Positions 1 through 10,357 of a stretch of 64,000 nt of DNA are shown here, one piece after another (positions within the stretch are counted from its first letter, which is position 1; each line of letters starts with the position of its first letter). Below the pieces are notes generated by a model. That model was not told the origin of the DNA. It saw nothing but the letters and a program-made list of their open reading frames with translations, and did not search any database. A program made the position numbers and the translations under genes. The stretch covers positions 30,001-94,000 of the forward strand of contig JAHQIY010000019.1 in the NCBI GenBank assembly GCA_019054805.1. Reading direction: 5' to 3'. The stretch is from Brachionus manjavacas. Taxonomy: Eukaryota > Rotifera > Eurotatoria > Ploima > Brachionidae.

Positions 1-2591
1 CAGTGTCAGAAACATCATCGTCTTCACCAGTGTTCGTTTCAACTCTTGCCAATTGTTCATTTTCAAAATAATAATTGTTGTCATCTTCGTCCAAATTTTC
101 GTCTTCTTCTTCTTGAAATCGTCCAACTCGAGTCAAATCGTTTGGATCTTTTGCTCTTTCTCTTGAAAAATAGTCAAAGTAAGTGGCAAATTCGGCCAAA
201 CACATTCTTTCCATTTCAATAGGTCTATTAACATAATGCTGAAGTATGCCAGCTCGAAATATGTTTTTGGATTCAGGATTCATTATTTCCAAATAGCGAT
301 CCTCCTTAAGTATAACATTTCTTTCTTTGGAAGGAAATGTATTTACGTAAATGGTTTCACGAGATGTTCGCGACACTGGCATACTCAACAATGTATATGT
401 ACACTCTTGAGCTGATATTTCACAACAATTGTTAAACTTGTTGGCTACCTTTAACAAACGTTGTTTAACACTCAAATTTCCACGCACCACTTCCTCAACA
501 GTATTTTTAAGTAGTCGTGACATTGAAGCATTTGATTTGAGCATGTACGCTGACACATAAGCTGCAGCACCATACGGATCAGTAATAAATTGAATGTCCA
601 TATTTGCTCTGTGACGAACATAAATGGGTTTATTGTATGGATTAACCATTATGTCATTAGATGATCTTTTTAAAAAGACTGTAGATCTTTTAATAGAACG
701 TGAAAGTGCCCTCAAATAATCAATTTCATTTAATCCTATCATTTCTAAAAATTGTTCAAAATTAATTGAATATGATGAGTTACTTTTGAATTTTGTATTT
801 ATTTCATTCAATTTCTCTCTTATCATTAGAAAATTTTCGTAAGCCTTGTGAAAATCGTTATCATCTTTTTCAAAGGCTCTAATATTGTTGTTTTGTCCAG
901 AATGGGCCATGGAAATCCATACTTGCACAAAATGTTACCATGATCATCGGTAATTTTACAGTTACTTTTGTGCACATGAACTTGATACTTCAAAGGTACC
1001 TCTTGCAAAATACAACTACGATTCTCATAATCGTCTTCCTCAATCATATTGTTTGCTGGACACTTTGACGTTATGTATTTATCAATAAATTCGGCACAAT
1101 TTTTGACCAATTCACTTTTGTCTTGCAAATCTTCATCATATTTTAGAGCATCTATATTCCATGTTATCATATGAATGTGAGGACTTCCACGATTTTGAAA
1201 TTCCACACGCCAAAAGTAATCAAACACAGGATTTTCTTTAAAGGGTCCATTCAAATTGAAAATGTATTTGAGCAATTCGCCCATTCTATTTTCAAAATAT
1301 CTTGCCACAGTGATTGGATCACGACTTACCATTTCAATACGCTTGTCTCTTGTTATGTTAGTCAATTCATCATCTGAAAGATATTTATTGTCGAGCGTTT
1401 TCGACAATACTTGAATCAATTCATTCCAATCTATTTCTGCCGGACTCAATGTAATAAAAAACGACGGACAGCCCAATTGACGAATCATTGCATTTATTTC
1501 CATTTTTTTCCACTCCCAATACTGTGGACTTGATCTTATTGTACGCAAAAACATTTGTGCTTCATTTCGAACTATTAAATCATTTATTTTTGTTTATTTA
1601 GAGCATCACGTGCGGTCAGCGATTCAATTTCTTGGGTTTTTCTCAAGCATGTGTCTATGGCTGCATTTAGTTTTTTGCTAACCAATTTCTTGTACGAATA
1701 AAACAATTTATTTATGTCATTGGCACAACGTCTGTCAAATCGACGAAATTCCGACTTGCATCTCATTCCGTATTTGATTTGTAATTTTGGTTGAAACTTT
1801 TCACCACCATATATTTTAATAAATGTCAACTCTTCAGCATCTTTATCTGAAAGAATTGATCTTGGCTGAATACCTTCGCCTGGCGCTATTGTCTTTACCA
1901 AATCGTTGTTGTCAAACAAAAGAGTAGGTTGTGCATTTTGAAATTGTTCAACATAATCAGCGTCTTCATTTCTTTTTTCTAACCCTTGTAAATTTGGATA
2001 AAGTCTTTTTAAATTACCCGAAGCCAATAATCTATCTTCATTATTTACAATGAAATCTTCAGTCAAATCCACATTGTCAAAATCTTTATGTTTCTCGAAC
2101 CATTCCGTTGATAATTTTATGTTATTCTCTTTGAAAAGGGGCCTATTAAGCAAATATCTAATTGCTTTTAAAATTAAATATGGTCGTATTGAATCGAACA
2201 TATAAGGTTTTGTATAGTCCATTCTCCTTTTTAATACCAACTGAATTGTTTCGGATTGTTCAAATGAACGCGGAAGAATTTCCAATGTTTTTTCTGTATC
2301 AATTGGTACATTTACTACATTACCAGATATTTTTTGTTGATGATCCCAATTAACCAATTCTTTGATACGCATAAATGGAAGTCTTGGCGAACACAAGCGT
2401 TCTTCAACTTCATTTAAATGTTTTAATTCGTCTGGAACAACTGGGAATTGTAATCCATTTGACAATGCGAGATTTGGTATTTTGTTTTCTCTCACATATT
2501 TAGAACAAGTAACACAAATCCAATTAAAACCACATTCCGATTTTATATCTACATTAAATATTTGATTGAACAAAATGTTATTTCTACTAAG
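1..2591 (-). pseudogene. Helentron copy 1, truncated, zinc finger to end of Rep
   Basis: Near-identical reverse-complement copy of 9662-12255 in copy 3. Read on the minus strand from 2591 it carries the Cys-rich segment (CGFNWICVTC), the linker and the HUH replication-initiator domain: FFITLSP motif around 1450, HIH motif around 1170, and the YVSAY pair of catalytic tyrosines around 555. The window edge cuts it before the helicase. The frame is broken twice in A runs: after LNKQK near 1580, and after EPLKK near 870, where copies 2 and 3 have one more A. Its 5' end stops at the TTAGGG block at 2590. The long minus-strand ORF 1584-2735 runs through that block into antisense of copy 2, so its first 40 or so residues are not a real protein. 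Non-functional in this assembly. Family assignment is firm; whether the frame breaks are real is open. Confidence 0.85.
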
Positions 2592-2609
2592 GGTTAGGGT
2601 TAGGGTTAA
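2590..2609 (+). repeat. TTAGGG telomere-type block at an inverted junction
   Basis: About three units of TTAGGG on the plus strand, placed exactly between the 5'-truncated ends of Helentron copies 1 (minus) and 2 (plus). It is the only one of the window's telomere-type blocks with the G-rich strand on plus. Confidence 0.85.
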
Positions 2610-2611
2610 CA

Positions 2612-5003
2612 TTGGAAATTCTTCCGCGTTCATTTGAACAATCCGAAACAATTCAGTTGGTATTAAAAAGGAGAATGGACTATACAAAACCTTATATGTT
2701 CGATTCAATACGACCATATTTAATTTTAAAAGCAATTAGATATTTGCTTAATAGGCCCCTTTTCAAAGAGAATAACATAAAATTATCAACGGAATGGTTC
2801 GAGAAACATAAAGATTTTGACAATGTGGATTTGACTGAAGATTTCATTGTAAATAATGAAGATAGATTATTGGCTTCGGGTAATTTAAAAGACTTTATCC
2901 AAATTTACAAGGGTTAGAAAAAAGAAATGAAGACGCTGATTATGTTGAACAATTTCAAAATGCACAACCTACTCTTTTGTTTGACAACAACGATTTGGTA
3001 AAGACAATAGCGCCAGGCGAAGGTATTCAGCCAAGATCAATTCTTTCAGATAAAGATGCTGAAGAGTTGACATTTATTAAAATATATGGTGGTGAAAAGT
3101 TTCAACCAAAATTACAAATCAAATACGGAATGAGATGCAAGTCGGAATTTCGTCGATTTGACAGACGTTGTGCCAATGACATAAATAAATTGTTTTATTC
3201 GTACAAGAAATTGGTTAGCAAAAAACTAAATGCAGCCATAGACACATGCTTGAGAAAAACCCAAGAAATTGAATCGCTGACCGCACGTGATGCTCTAAAT
3301 AAACAAAAAATAAATGATTTAATAGTTCGAAATGAAGCACAAATGTTTTTGCGTACAATAAGATCAAGTCCACAGTATTGGGAGTGGAAAAAAATGGAAA
3401 TAAATGCAATGATTCGTCAATTGGGCTGTCCGTCGTTTTTTATTACATTGAGTCCGGCAGAAATAGATTGGAATGAATTGATTCAAGTATTGTCGAAAAC
3501 GCTCGACAATAAATATCTTTCAGATGATGAATTGACTAACATAACAAGAGACAAGCGTATTGAAATGGTAAGTCGTGATCCAATCACTGTGGCAAGATAT
3601 TTTGAAAATAGAATGGGCGAATTGCTCAAATACATTTTCAATTTGAATGGACCCTTTAAAGAAAATCCTGTGTTTGATTACTTTTGGCGTGTGGAATTTC
3701 AAAATCGTGGAAGTCCTCACATTCATATGATAACATGGAATATAGATGCTCTAAAATATGATGAAGATTTGCAAGACAAAAGTGAATTGGTCAAAAATTG
3801 TGCCGAATTTATTGATAAATACATAACGCCAAAGTGTCCAGCAAACAATATGATTGAGGAAGACGATTATGAGAATCGTAGTTGTATTTTGCAAGAGGTA
3901 CCTTTGAAGTATCAAGTTCATGTGCACAAAAGTAACTGTAAAATTACCGATGATCATGGTAACATTTTGTGCAAGTATGGATTTCCATGGCCCATTCTGG
4001 ACAAAACAACAATATTAGAGCCTTTGAAAAAAGATGATAACGATTTTCACAAGGCTTACGAAAATTTTCTAATGATAAGAGAGAAATTGAATGAAATAAA
4101 TACAAAATTCAAAAGTAACTCATCATATTCAATTAATTTTGAACAATTTTTAGAAATGATAGGATTAAATGAAATTGATTATTTGAGGGCACTTTCACGT
4201 TCTATTAAAAGATCTACAGTCTTTTTAAAAGATCATCTAATGACATAATGGTTAATCCATACAATAAACCCATTTATGTTCGTCACAGAGCAAATATGGA
4301 CATTCAATTTATTACTGATCCGTATGGTGCTGCAGCTTATGTGTCAGCGTACATGCTCAAATCAAATGCTTCAATGTCACGACTACTTAAAAATACTGTT
4401 GAGGAAGTGGTGCGTGGAAATTTGAGTGTTAAACAACGTTTGTTAAAGGTAGCCAACAAGTTTAACAATTGTTGTGAAATATCAGCTCAAGAGTGTACAT
4501 ATACATTGTTGAGTATGCCAGTGTCGCGAACATCTCGTGAAACCATTTACGTAAATACATTTCCTTCCAAAGAAAGAAATGTTATACTTAAGGAGGATCG
4601 CTATTTGGAAATAATGAATCCTGAATCCAAAAACATATTTCGAGCTGGCATACTTCAGCATTATGTTAATAGACCTATTGAAATGGAAAGAATGTGTTTG
4701 GCCGAATTTGCCACTTACTTTGACTATTTTTCAAGAGAAAGAGCAAAAGATCCAAACGATTTGACTCGAGTTGGACGATTTCAAGAAGAAGAAGACGAAA
4801 ATTTGGACGAAGATGACAACAATTATTATTTTGAAAATGAACAATTGGCAAGAGTTGAAACGAACACTGGTGAAGACGATGATGTTTCTGACACTGTTGA
4901 AATAGCAAGTAATTCAAAATTGATTAAATTGAAAAATAACGATGGATATGTAAAAAAAGAAACAAGTGTAAAATATTGCGTTACAAAAGATATAATCGAA
5001 TAA
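2612..5003 (+). pseudogene. Helentron copy 2 Rep (HUH initiator), frame-broken
   Basis: Three successive ORFs (2612-2917, 2977-4248, 4248-5003) together encode the linker and Rep region that copy 3 holds in one ORF. Breaks against copy 3 are single-base: one A fewer at 2887-2890, one A more at 2918-2923, and one A fewer at 4227-4230 just before the second half of Rep. Motifs are intact: FFITLSP near 3440, HIH near 3720, and the two tyrosines Y-x3-Y near 4340. Rep nicks and joins single-stranded DNA through these tyrosines. The acidic stretch before 4900 links to the helicase. As assembled it makes no whole Rep. Confidence 0.8.
4952..4958 (+). other. A7 run at the Rep-helicase frame change (copy 2)
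   Basis: Seven A's, read in Rep frame as GTA AAA AAA followed by GAA. The helicase frame lies -1 from here, and shifting at this run gives an unbroken Rep-helicase protein. A AAA AAA fits the X XXY YYZ slippery pattern. An assembly miscount of one A would look the same. Confidence 0.4.
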
Positions 5004-7735
5004 AAGATCCGGAAAATTACTATCGTGTTGAAATAATGTTGTTTCACCCGTGGAGAAATGAGAAAAAAGAAGTTGAAGTAAAAGATACATTTGAAATATT
5101 TGAGCTCAACAAGACAATTATAGCTAATAATCGTGCACGCTTTGAATCTGTTGTGGCAGAAGAGTTTGATAAAGCTATAAATGATTTGGAAACAGAAATA
5201 CAAGAGCATTATGAACGTATGGTCGAAGATTATGTGGAACGAGTGAATGAAGCAAATGAAAACCTTGTGACGAATGCAAATGAAGCGAGAAATGAAGAAA
5301 TTGAAGATGAATTTGGATATCATGCTGTTATTCAAGATGAAATTAGTAATTTGCAAAGTATGATTAATGCCGATTGTGATTCGATAATTTTGCCAAAGCG
5401 AACAACAAATGATGAATATGCAACATTGATGAAGTCTCTTAATCGTATTCAACACAAGTATTTGTCAAATTTTATCGATTGTGTACGATCAACAGAGGCA
5501 TTTTATCATTTTGTTAGTGGTGGTGCGGGCACTGGTAAGTCTCATCTAATCAAGTCGTTATATCAAACGTTTATAAGAATAAATAGTGACAATATCGATG
5601 ATCCAACTTCTATTACTGTTCTCTTGTCAGCATTTACTGGCAAAGCAGCTTTTAACATTAAAGGATCAACTTTGCACTCATTGTTCCATTTTCCAATTCA
5701 TACAAACAATATGGACAGATTGTCAGAAAATTTATTGACAAAAGTGCGAAAGCTATTTAAAAAAGTAAAATTATTAATAATTGATGAAATATCGATGGTC
5801 GGAAGCAATTTATTTTCGAAATTAAATAAGCGTTTAATGCAAATAATGGACAATTCAAAGCCATTTGGCAATATATCTATTGTTGTTGTTGGTGATTTAA
5901 ATCAAATATGTCCAGTGCAAGACAGTTGGATATTTGAAAGATCTAGAGGAGAGAGTGGCTATTCGATTTTGGCAGGTGATTTGTTGTGGCACAAGTTTGA
6001 ATTTGTTGAACTCAAGGAAATAATGAGACAACGTGACGATGCAGTGTTTGCTGAAGCTCTTAATACACTTGGAAACAAAGGTGTTATAGGTTTGAGTGAA
6101 GAACAAGTGAGAATGTTTAATTCACGCATTGTTCTCATTGATCAAATACCAAGAGAAGCTATTTGTGTTATTCATTCAAATAAAGGAGTGAATGAATACA
6201 ACGATTACAAGTTGAGATCAATGCCTGGTGATTTAATTGAAAATCGAGCAATTGATTTGGCTCAAGGCAAAGAGAAAAATTCAAATAAAGCAAAAAACCT
6301 AGTGGCAAGTCTTAGAAATGAAATGGACATGAATAAAACATGTGGAATGCCTACATTGTTGAGATTTAAAGTCAACTGCAAATACATGATGACAACAAAT
6401 GTGCGAACAGAAGATGGTCTAGTGAATGGTGCAGTTGGGTGTTTGAAACATATTGTTTTTACAAAGAAAAAAACAGACGTAAAGCCATTGGTTAAACGAG
6501 TGTACTTGGAATTTGCAGATAAAGATGTTGGTCATTTGTCACGAAATGAAAACGATCAACTTAAATGGATGAGAGATGATGCATTGATTCTAAAAGAAAC
6601 AATAGATCCACATTTGACTGCGTTGGTTTACGAACAACAGACAATTAAAAGACCAAAAGCGGGTGGCAATTATCGCGTGGATAGGAGACAATTTACTTTG
6701 ATTGAATGTGAATCAATGACCATACACAAATCACAGGGACAATCGTATACATGTGTTGCTGTGTTCATTGGAGACAGTTTGAAACGATCGTTGTTGTATG
6801 TAGCATGGAGTAGAGCAACTAAGCTGACTGGTTTGTATTTGTATGGCAGTCTTTCGATTGAGAGTGCACGTGTTCAACGATTGTCCAAAGAACAACGAGA
6901 AAAAGAATTGCAATTGTTTGAACAAAATGATCCGGTTCGCATTGAAATGAATAGACTAAGATCGAATGCTAACATGAGAAACCATTACTCTTTTTTGGAC
7001 TATGGTTTTGAGTTGAAGAGAACAAGTGATTTGACAATAATGTTTCAAAATATTCAATCGTTTAATTCAAACAAAGAAAATGTCAAATATGATTATGGAT
7101 ATAAGCAAGCTGATGTTATTTTTCTAAGTGAATGTCACAATAGAAAAAATTTTAGACAAAATGAAGCAAAATTATTATTTGACAATTATCACCTTGTTTA
7201 TTATTCAAGTGGAATCAATTTAAATTGTTCAAATGGACAAATATGTTTAATACGCAAGGAAAAATCACTTGTTGACAATTTTGAATTAGTTGCACACAAT
7301 GCATCCACAGGGTTTGAGTATTCGGGCATTAATCAATCGAAATGTGTTGAATTGAGTTTATTCAAATTTAGAAAGGGAAATTCAACAGTTGTTTATTTTT
7401 TAAATCTTTACAAGCATCCAAAGATGGACAATGACAAGTTTATTCAAGAGTTGATTGCCTTTTTGAATTTAAATTTGCACAGCCAAGACTCTTTGGTAAT
7501 CTTTGGTGATTTCAATATTGACTTTAATAGAGAAAACAATTCTAAATATCTTGATACGCTAAGAGACAATTTGAACATGACACCCGTGTTTAGCAAATGT
7601 TTAACTTTCAAGGATATTTCTCAATTGGATTGGTGTCTAACGAGCAAGTCACATTCTTTTGGTCAATTTAAATCACAGCCATATTCAACATGGTTCAGTG
7701 ATCATCAGGCTATTTTCACCGAGATCACATTTTAA
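4976..7735 (+). CDS. Helentron copy 2 helicase plus EEP endonuclease
   Basis: A 919-codon ORF encoding the second half of the Helentron protein. The start is nominal: translation probably enters from Rep, because the Helitron-typical RYKRYN...DPENYYR...LFHPWRNE block begins right here. Pif1/RecD-like SF1 helicase motifs: Walker A GGAGTGKS near residue 183, Walker B LLIIDEIS near 263, GDLNQICPVQD near 305, TIHKSQGQS near 582 and VAWSRAT near 606. After about residue 680 an endonuclease/exonuclease/phosphatase domain follows, with QNIQSF, FLSECH, IFGDFNIDF and SDHQAIF, matching the catalytic Asn, Glu, GDFN and SDH motifs of AP-endonuclease-like nucleases. The frame is open to a TAA, then AATAAA at 7772. 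Differs from copy 3 by very few residues (for example D versus N in FIDC/FINC). Confidence 0.9.
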   Translation: MRYKRYNRIKDPENYYRVEIMLFHPWRNEKKEVEVKDTFEIFELNKTIIANNRARFESVVAEEFDKAINDLETEIQEHYERMVEDYVERVNEANENLVTNANEARNEEIEDEFGYHAVIQDEISNLQSMINADCDSIILPKRTTNDEYATLMKSLNRIQHKYLSNFIDCVRSTEAFYHFVSGGAGTGKSHLIKSLYQTFIRINSDNIDDPTSITVLLSAFTGKAAFNIKGSTLHSLFHFPIHTNNMDRLSENLLTKVRKLFKKVKLLIIDEISMVGSNLFSKLNKRLMQIMDNSKPFGNISIVVVGDLNQICPVQDSWIFERSRGESGYSILAGDLLWHKFEFVELKEIMRQRDDAVFAEALNTLGNKGVIGLSEEQVRMFNSRIVLIDQIPREAICVIHSNKGVNEYNDYKLRSMPGDLIENRAIDLAQGKEKNSNKAKNLVASLRNEMDMNKTCGMPTLLRFKVNCKYMMTTNVRTEDGLVNGAVGCLKHIVFTKKKTDVKPLVKRVYLEFADKDVGHLSRNENDQLKWMRDDALILKETIDPHLTALVYEQQTIKRPKAGGNYRVDRRQFTLIECESMTIHKSQGQSYTCVAVFIGDSLKRSLLYVAWSRATKLTGLYLYGSLSIESARVQRLSKEQREKELQLFEQNDPVRIEMNRLRSNANMRNHYSFLDYGFELKRTSDLTIMFQNIQSFNSNKENVKYDYGYKQADVIFLSECHNRKNFRQNEAKLLFDNYHLVYYSSGINLNCSNGQICLIRKEKSLVDNFELVAHNASTGFEYSGINQSKCVELSLFKFRKGNSTVVYFLNLYKHPKMDNDKFIQELIAFLNLNLHSQDSLVIFGDFNIDFNRENNSKYLDTLRDNLNMTPVFSKCLTFKDISQLDWCLTSKSHSFGQFKSQPYSTWFSDHQAIFTEITF

Positions 7736-7859
7736 TTCTCTTTTTTCTTATTTAGTTCAACTTTTGTTGTCAATAAATTTTTTATTACTTTAATCTTTTT
7801 GATTAATATTTTTGTTTTAGTGATTGATCGATTTAAAGTTTAATTTTTAAAAAATTAGA

Positions 7860-8067
7860 TTGCCTAGATTTTTCGCGCCTTTTATGTATTCAATGCTATC
7901 GATCGACATATTTTTTGTCATTTTTAAAACTAGGGTTAACATCTAAAAACTAGGGTTAAATGTGTCCACAGACGGACGGACGGACGGACGGACGGACGGA
8001 CACGACAAACGTAATACCTAGATTTTTTTTTTCTTGATATTCATATATCAGCGAAAAATCTAGGCAA
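7860..8067 (+). repeat. Helentron copy 2 3' end: inverted repeat and GACG microsatellite
   Basis: A perfect 17-bp inverted repeat, TTGCCTAGATTTTTCGC at 7860-7876 and its complement at 8051-8067, brackets a (GACG)n tract at about 7971-8001. A second ACCTAGATTTTT at about 8018 gives an alternative shorter stem. Helentrons and their non-autonomous relatives are known for 3' stem-loops and internal microsatellites. The element seems to end with the right arm, since telomere-type repeats start at the next base. Confidence 0.75.
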
Positions 8068-8105
8068 CCCTAACCTAAACCCTAAACCCCTAACCCTAAC
8101 CCCTA

Positions 8106-8138
<33 letters not shown>

Positions 8139-8177
8139 CCCTAACCCTAACCCTAACCCAAACCCTAACCCTAACCC
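8068..8177 (+). repeat. CCCTAA telomere-type array, 110 bp
   Basis: About 18 units of CCCTAA with some CCCCTAA and CCCTAAA variants. It directly joins the 3' end of Helentron copy 2 to the 5'-truncated copy 3. Orientation (C-rich strand on plus) is that expected if the chromosome end lies to the left. Confidence 0.95.
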
Positions 8178-8244
8178 TTTGACAAATTAGGGTTTATTTT
8201 AGGCTTGATTTTATTTTAACAAAATTGAAGTCTTAATGGGGTCT

Positions 8245-8257
8245 GGGGCGAAGCCCC
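8245..8257 (+). other. GC-rich hairpin GGGGC-GAA-GCCCC
   Basis: A perfect 5-bp stem with a GAA loop in otherwise AT-rich leader, 67 bp after the telomere-type array. Helitron ends often carry GC-rich hairpins, but no CTRR end follows closely, so its role is unknown. Confidence 0.5.
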
Positions 8258-8425
8258 GGTTTAGGGATTTCGGCTTAATAGAAGTATAGGGTTAGCTTAT
8301 TAATTTTAATTCATATTTTTTTGTAATTAGTCAAATTAAATAAAATTCTTTTAATTGGATCTTTTATTTTGACCTATTTTTTAATTTAAATATTTTAAAA
8401 ACTTAATTAATTATTATTTTTCAAA

Positions 8426-10357
8426 GCATTGGTTCGTTCAAAATCTAATAATTGGCATTATTTTGACGACGAAAATATTAAAGTTTTTCCGAGCCTAAAT
8501 CAATTTAAACAAACAATTGATATGAGTACAAATCAATGTTACCTTTTATTTTACAAATTGAATAGAAGATCCCAAAATCAAATTCGACGTGTCAATGTTG
8601 TAAGGCCGGTTATTCCGGATAATTCAGCTAGTGCGCAAGCAAATAGAAAACAAAGACATGATTCTCATATGAGTTTTCAATCATTAGAGGATGAAAAAAT
8701 GTCATTTTCTATCCAAAAAACAAGTGTTGAAATGAAAATCATAGAATCTGATAGGGAGTTTGGATTGCAAGAAATTAGTCAAACTCCAGAAAATATATCA
8801 CAGCATGATAAACGAAAAGAATACAAGAGAGAATGGATGAGAAAGAAAAGAGAAGATGAAAATTATAGAAATGTCGAAAAATCAATACAAAAAATAAGTA
8901 AACAAGTTAAACGTGAAGATTTGTACGAAAAACAATACGAACAATTAAAAAACACTTTTCTTAAAAAAAATAAAAGAATTAACGATGTCGAATATAGGAT
9001 CAATGAACAAATCAGAAATAGTCAAGAGCATAGATTACGAAGACAAGATCAAGCATATAGAAATTTTGAGAAATCAAGAAACACTCAAGAACATCAAATG
9101 AGAAGAACAGATCCACAATACAGAGAAGAAGAACAGCTAAGAAACACTGAAGAACATCAACTAAGAAGACTCGATCCACAATACAGAGAAGAAGAACAGC
9201 TAAGAAACACTGAAGAACATCAACTAAGAAGACTCGATCCACAATACAGAGAAGAAGAACAGCTAAGAAACACTGAAGAACATCAACTAAGAAGACTCGA
9301 TCCACAATACAGAGAAGAAGAACAGCTAAGAAACACTGAAGAACATCAATTAAGAAGAAGTAATTCCATATATCGAAACGATGAACAAATAACAAACACA
9401 ATCGAGCATGCATTAAGAAGAAAAAATATTGAATACAGAATGCAAGAACAATTGTCAAATACCGAACAACACAGAAATAGAAGATCAAATGAAACTTTTA
9501 GGATTGAAGAACAAGCTAGAAATTCAATTAGTAAACGAAATCAAAGATCAAATATTAAATTTTTGATAGATGTTTATGAAGAAGGAATTCAAAATGGTCC
9601 GTCGTTTGCTTGTGTTTGTTGTGGTGGTCTTTTTTTTAAGAGAACAGTAAATAAGTTCACACTTAGTAGAAATAACATTTTGTTCAATCAAATATTTAAT
9701 GTAGATATAAAATCGGAATGTGGTTTTAATTGGATTTGTGTTACTTGTTCTAAATATGTGAGAGAAAACAAAATACCAAATCTCGCATTGTCAAATGGAT
9801 TACAATTCCCAGTTGTTCCAGACGAATTAAAACATTTAAATGAAGTTGAAGAACGCTTGTGTTCGCCAAGACTTCCATTTATGCGTATCAAAGAATTGGT
9901 TAATTGGGATCATCAACAAAAAATATCTGGTAATGTAGTAAATGTACCAATTGATACAGAAAAAACATTGGAAATTCTTCCGCGTTCATTTGAACAATCC
10001 GAAACAATTCAGTTGGTATTAAAAAGGAGAATGGACTATACAAAACCTTATATGTTCGATTCAATACGACCATATTTAATTTTAAAAGCAATTAGATATT
10101 TGCTTAATAGGCCCCTTTTCAAAGAGAATAACATAAAATTATCAACGGAATGGTTCGAGAAACATAAAGATTTTGACAATGTGGATTTGACTGAAGATTT
10201 CATTGTAAATAATGAAGATAGATTATTGGCTTCGGGTAATTTAAAAAGACTTTATCCAAATTTACAAGGGTTAGAAAAAGAAATGAAGACGCTGATTATG
10301 TTGAACAATTTCAAAATGCACAACCTACTCTTTTGTTTGACAACAACGATTTGGTAA
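8426..10357 (+). CDS. Helentron copy 3 N-terminal ORF: USP tail, 21-aa repeats, zinc finger
   Basis: Open from a splice-acceptor-like TTTTTCAAAG at 8416-8425; there is no good upstream ATG, so an upstream exon is probably missing. The first 45 or so residues match the C-terminal end of a ubiquitin-specific protease: ALVRS, then NNWHYFDDENI, then CYLLFYKL, the usual partners of the catalytic-His box, which itself would lie just upstream. Next comes a basic, charged region with about nine 21-residue repeats (8995-9550), then a Cys-rich segment (CVCCGG ... CGFNWICVTC, around residues 395-435) that probably binds zinc, then the Rep linker. The frame is lost at an A5 run (10275-10279) where copies 1 and 2 have A6, so the last 25 or so residues are out of frame. 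Role in transposition unknown. Confidence 0.7.
   Translation, partial: ALVRSKSNNWHYFDDENIKVFPSLNQFKQTIDMSTNQCYLLFYKLNRRSQNQIRRVNVVRPVIPDNSASAQANRKQRHDSHMSFQSLEDEKMSFSIQKTSVEMKIIESDREFGLQEISQTPENISQHDKRKEYKREWMRKKREDENYRNVEKSIQKISKQVKREDLYEKQYEQLKNTFLKKNKRINDVEYRINEQIRNSQEHRLRRQDQAYRNFEKSRNTQEHQMRRTDPQYREEEQLRNTEEHQLRRLDPQYREEEQLRNTEEHQLRRLDPQYREEEQLRNTEEHQLRRLDPQYREEEQLRNTEEHQLRRSNSIYRNDEQITNTIEHALRRKNIEYRMQEQLSNTEQHRNRRSNETFRIEEQARNSISKRNQRSNIKFLIDVYEEGIQNGPSFACVCCGGLFFKRTVNKFTLSRNNILFNQIFNVDIKSECGFNWICVTCSKYVRENKIPNLALSNGLQFPVVPDELKHLNEVEERLCSPRLPFMRIKELVNWDHQQKISGNVVNVPIDTEKTLEILPRSFEQSETIQLVLKRRMDYTKPYMFDSIRPYLILKAIRYLLNRPLFKENNIKLSTEWFEKHKDFDNVDLTEDFIVNNEDRLLASGNLKRLYPNLQGLEKEMKTLIMLNNFKMHNLLFCLTTTIW
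9113..9364 (+). repeat. Four 63-bp tandem coding repeats
   Basis: Three apparently identical 63-bp units and a fourth that diverges at its end, each encoding 21 residues around QYREEEQLRNTEEHQLRRLD. Degenerate units extend the array on both sides (about 8995-9550). Predicted charged alpha-helix. Confidence 0.9.

Larger units (their letters stand above)
2608..8067 (+). mobile_element. Helentron copy 2, 5'-truncated
   Basis: Matches 9965-15439 of copy 3 at almost every base, including the 3' noncoding end. It starts abruptly after the TTAGGG block, inside the linker upstream of Rep, so it lacks the zinc finger, the 63-bp repeats and the protease tail. The 3' end (after TCTAGGCAA) is followed at once by CCCTAA repeats, as in copy 3. 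The order Rep, Pif1-like helicase, EEP endonuclease is diagnostic of Helentrons, the endonuclease-bearing branch of Helitrons that move by rolling-circle replication. Very high identity between copies implies recent duplication or gene conversion. Confidence 0.9.

Noticed and set aside
1584-2735. A 383-codon minus-strand protein
   Set aside because: Its first part is antisense of Helentron copy 2 and the TTAGGG block read as Leu-Thr repeats; only the part left of 2591 is real element sequence.
4826-5455. 209-codon minus-strand ORF, repeated at 12183-12812
   Set aside because: Antisense of the Rep-helicase junction; Ile/Phe/Cys-rich as expected for the complement of Lys/Glu-rich coding sequence.
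8068-8177. True chromosome end
   Set aside because: Unique and transposon sequence continues on both sides, so this is interstitial.
9012-9488. 158-codon minus-strand ORF with Leu/Val-rich repeats
   Set aside because: Exact shadow of the 63-bp coding repeats of the Helentron N-terminal ORF.
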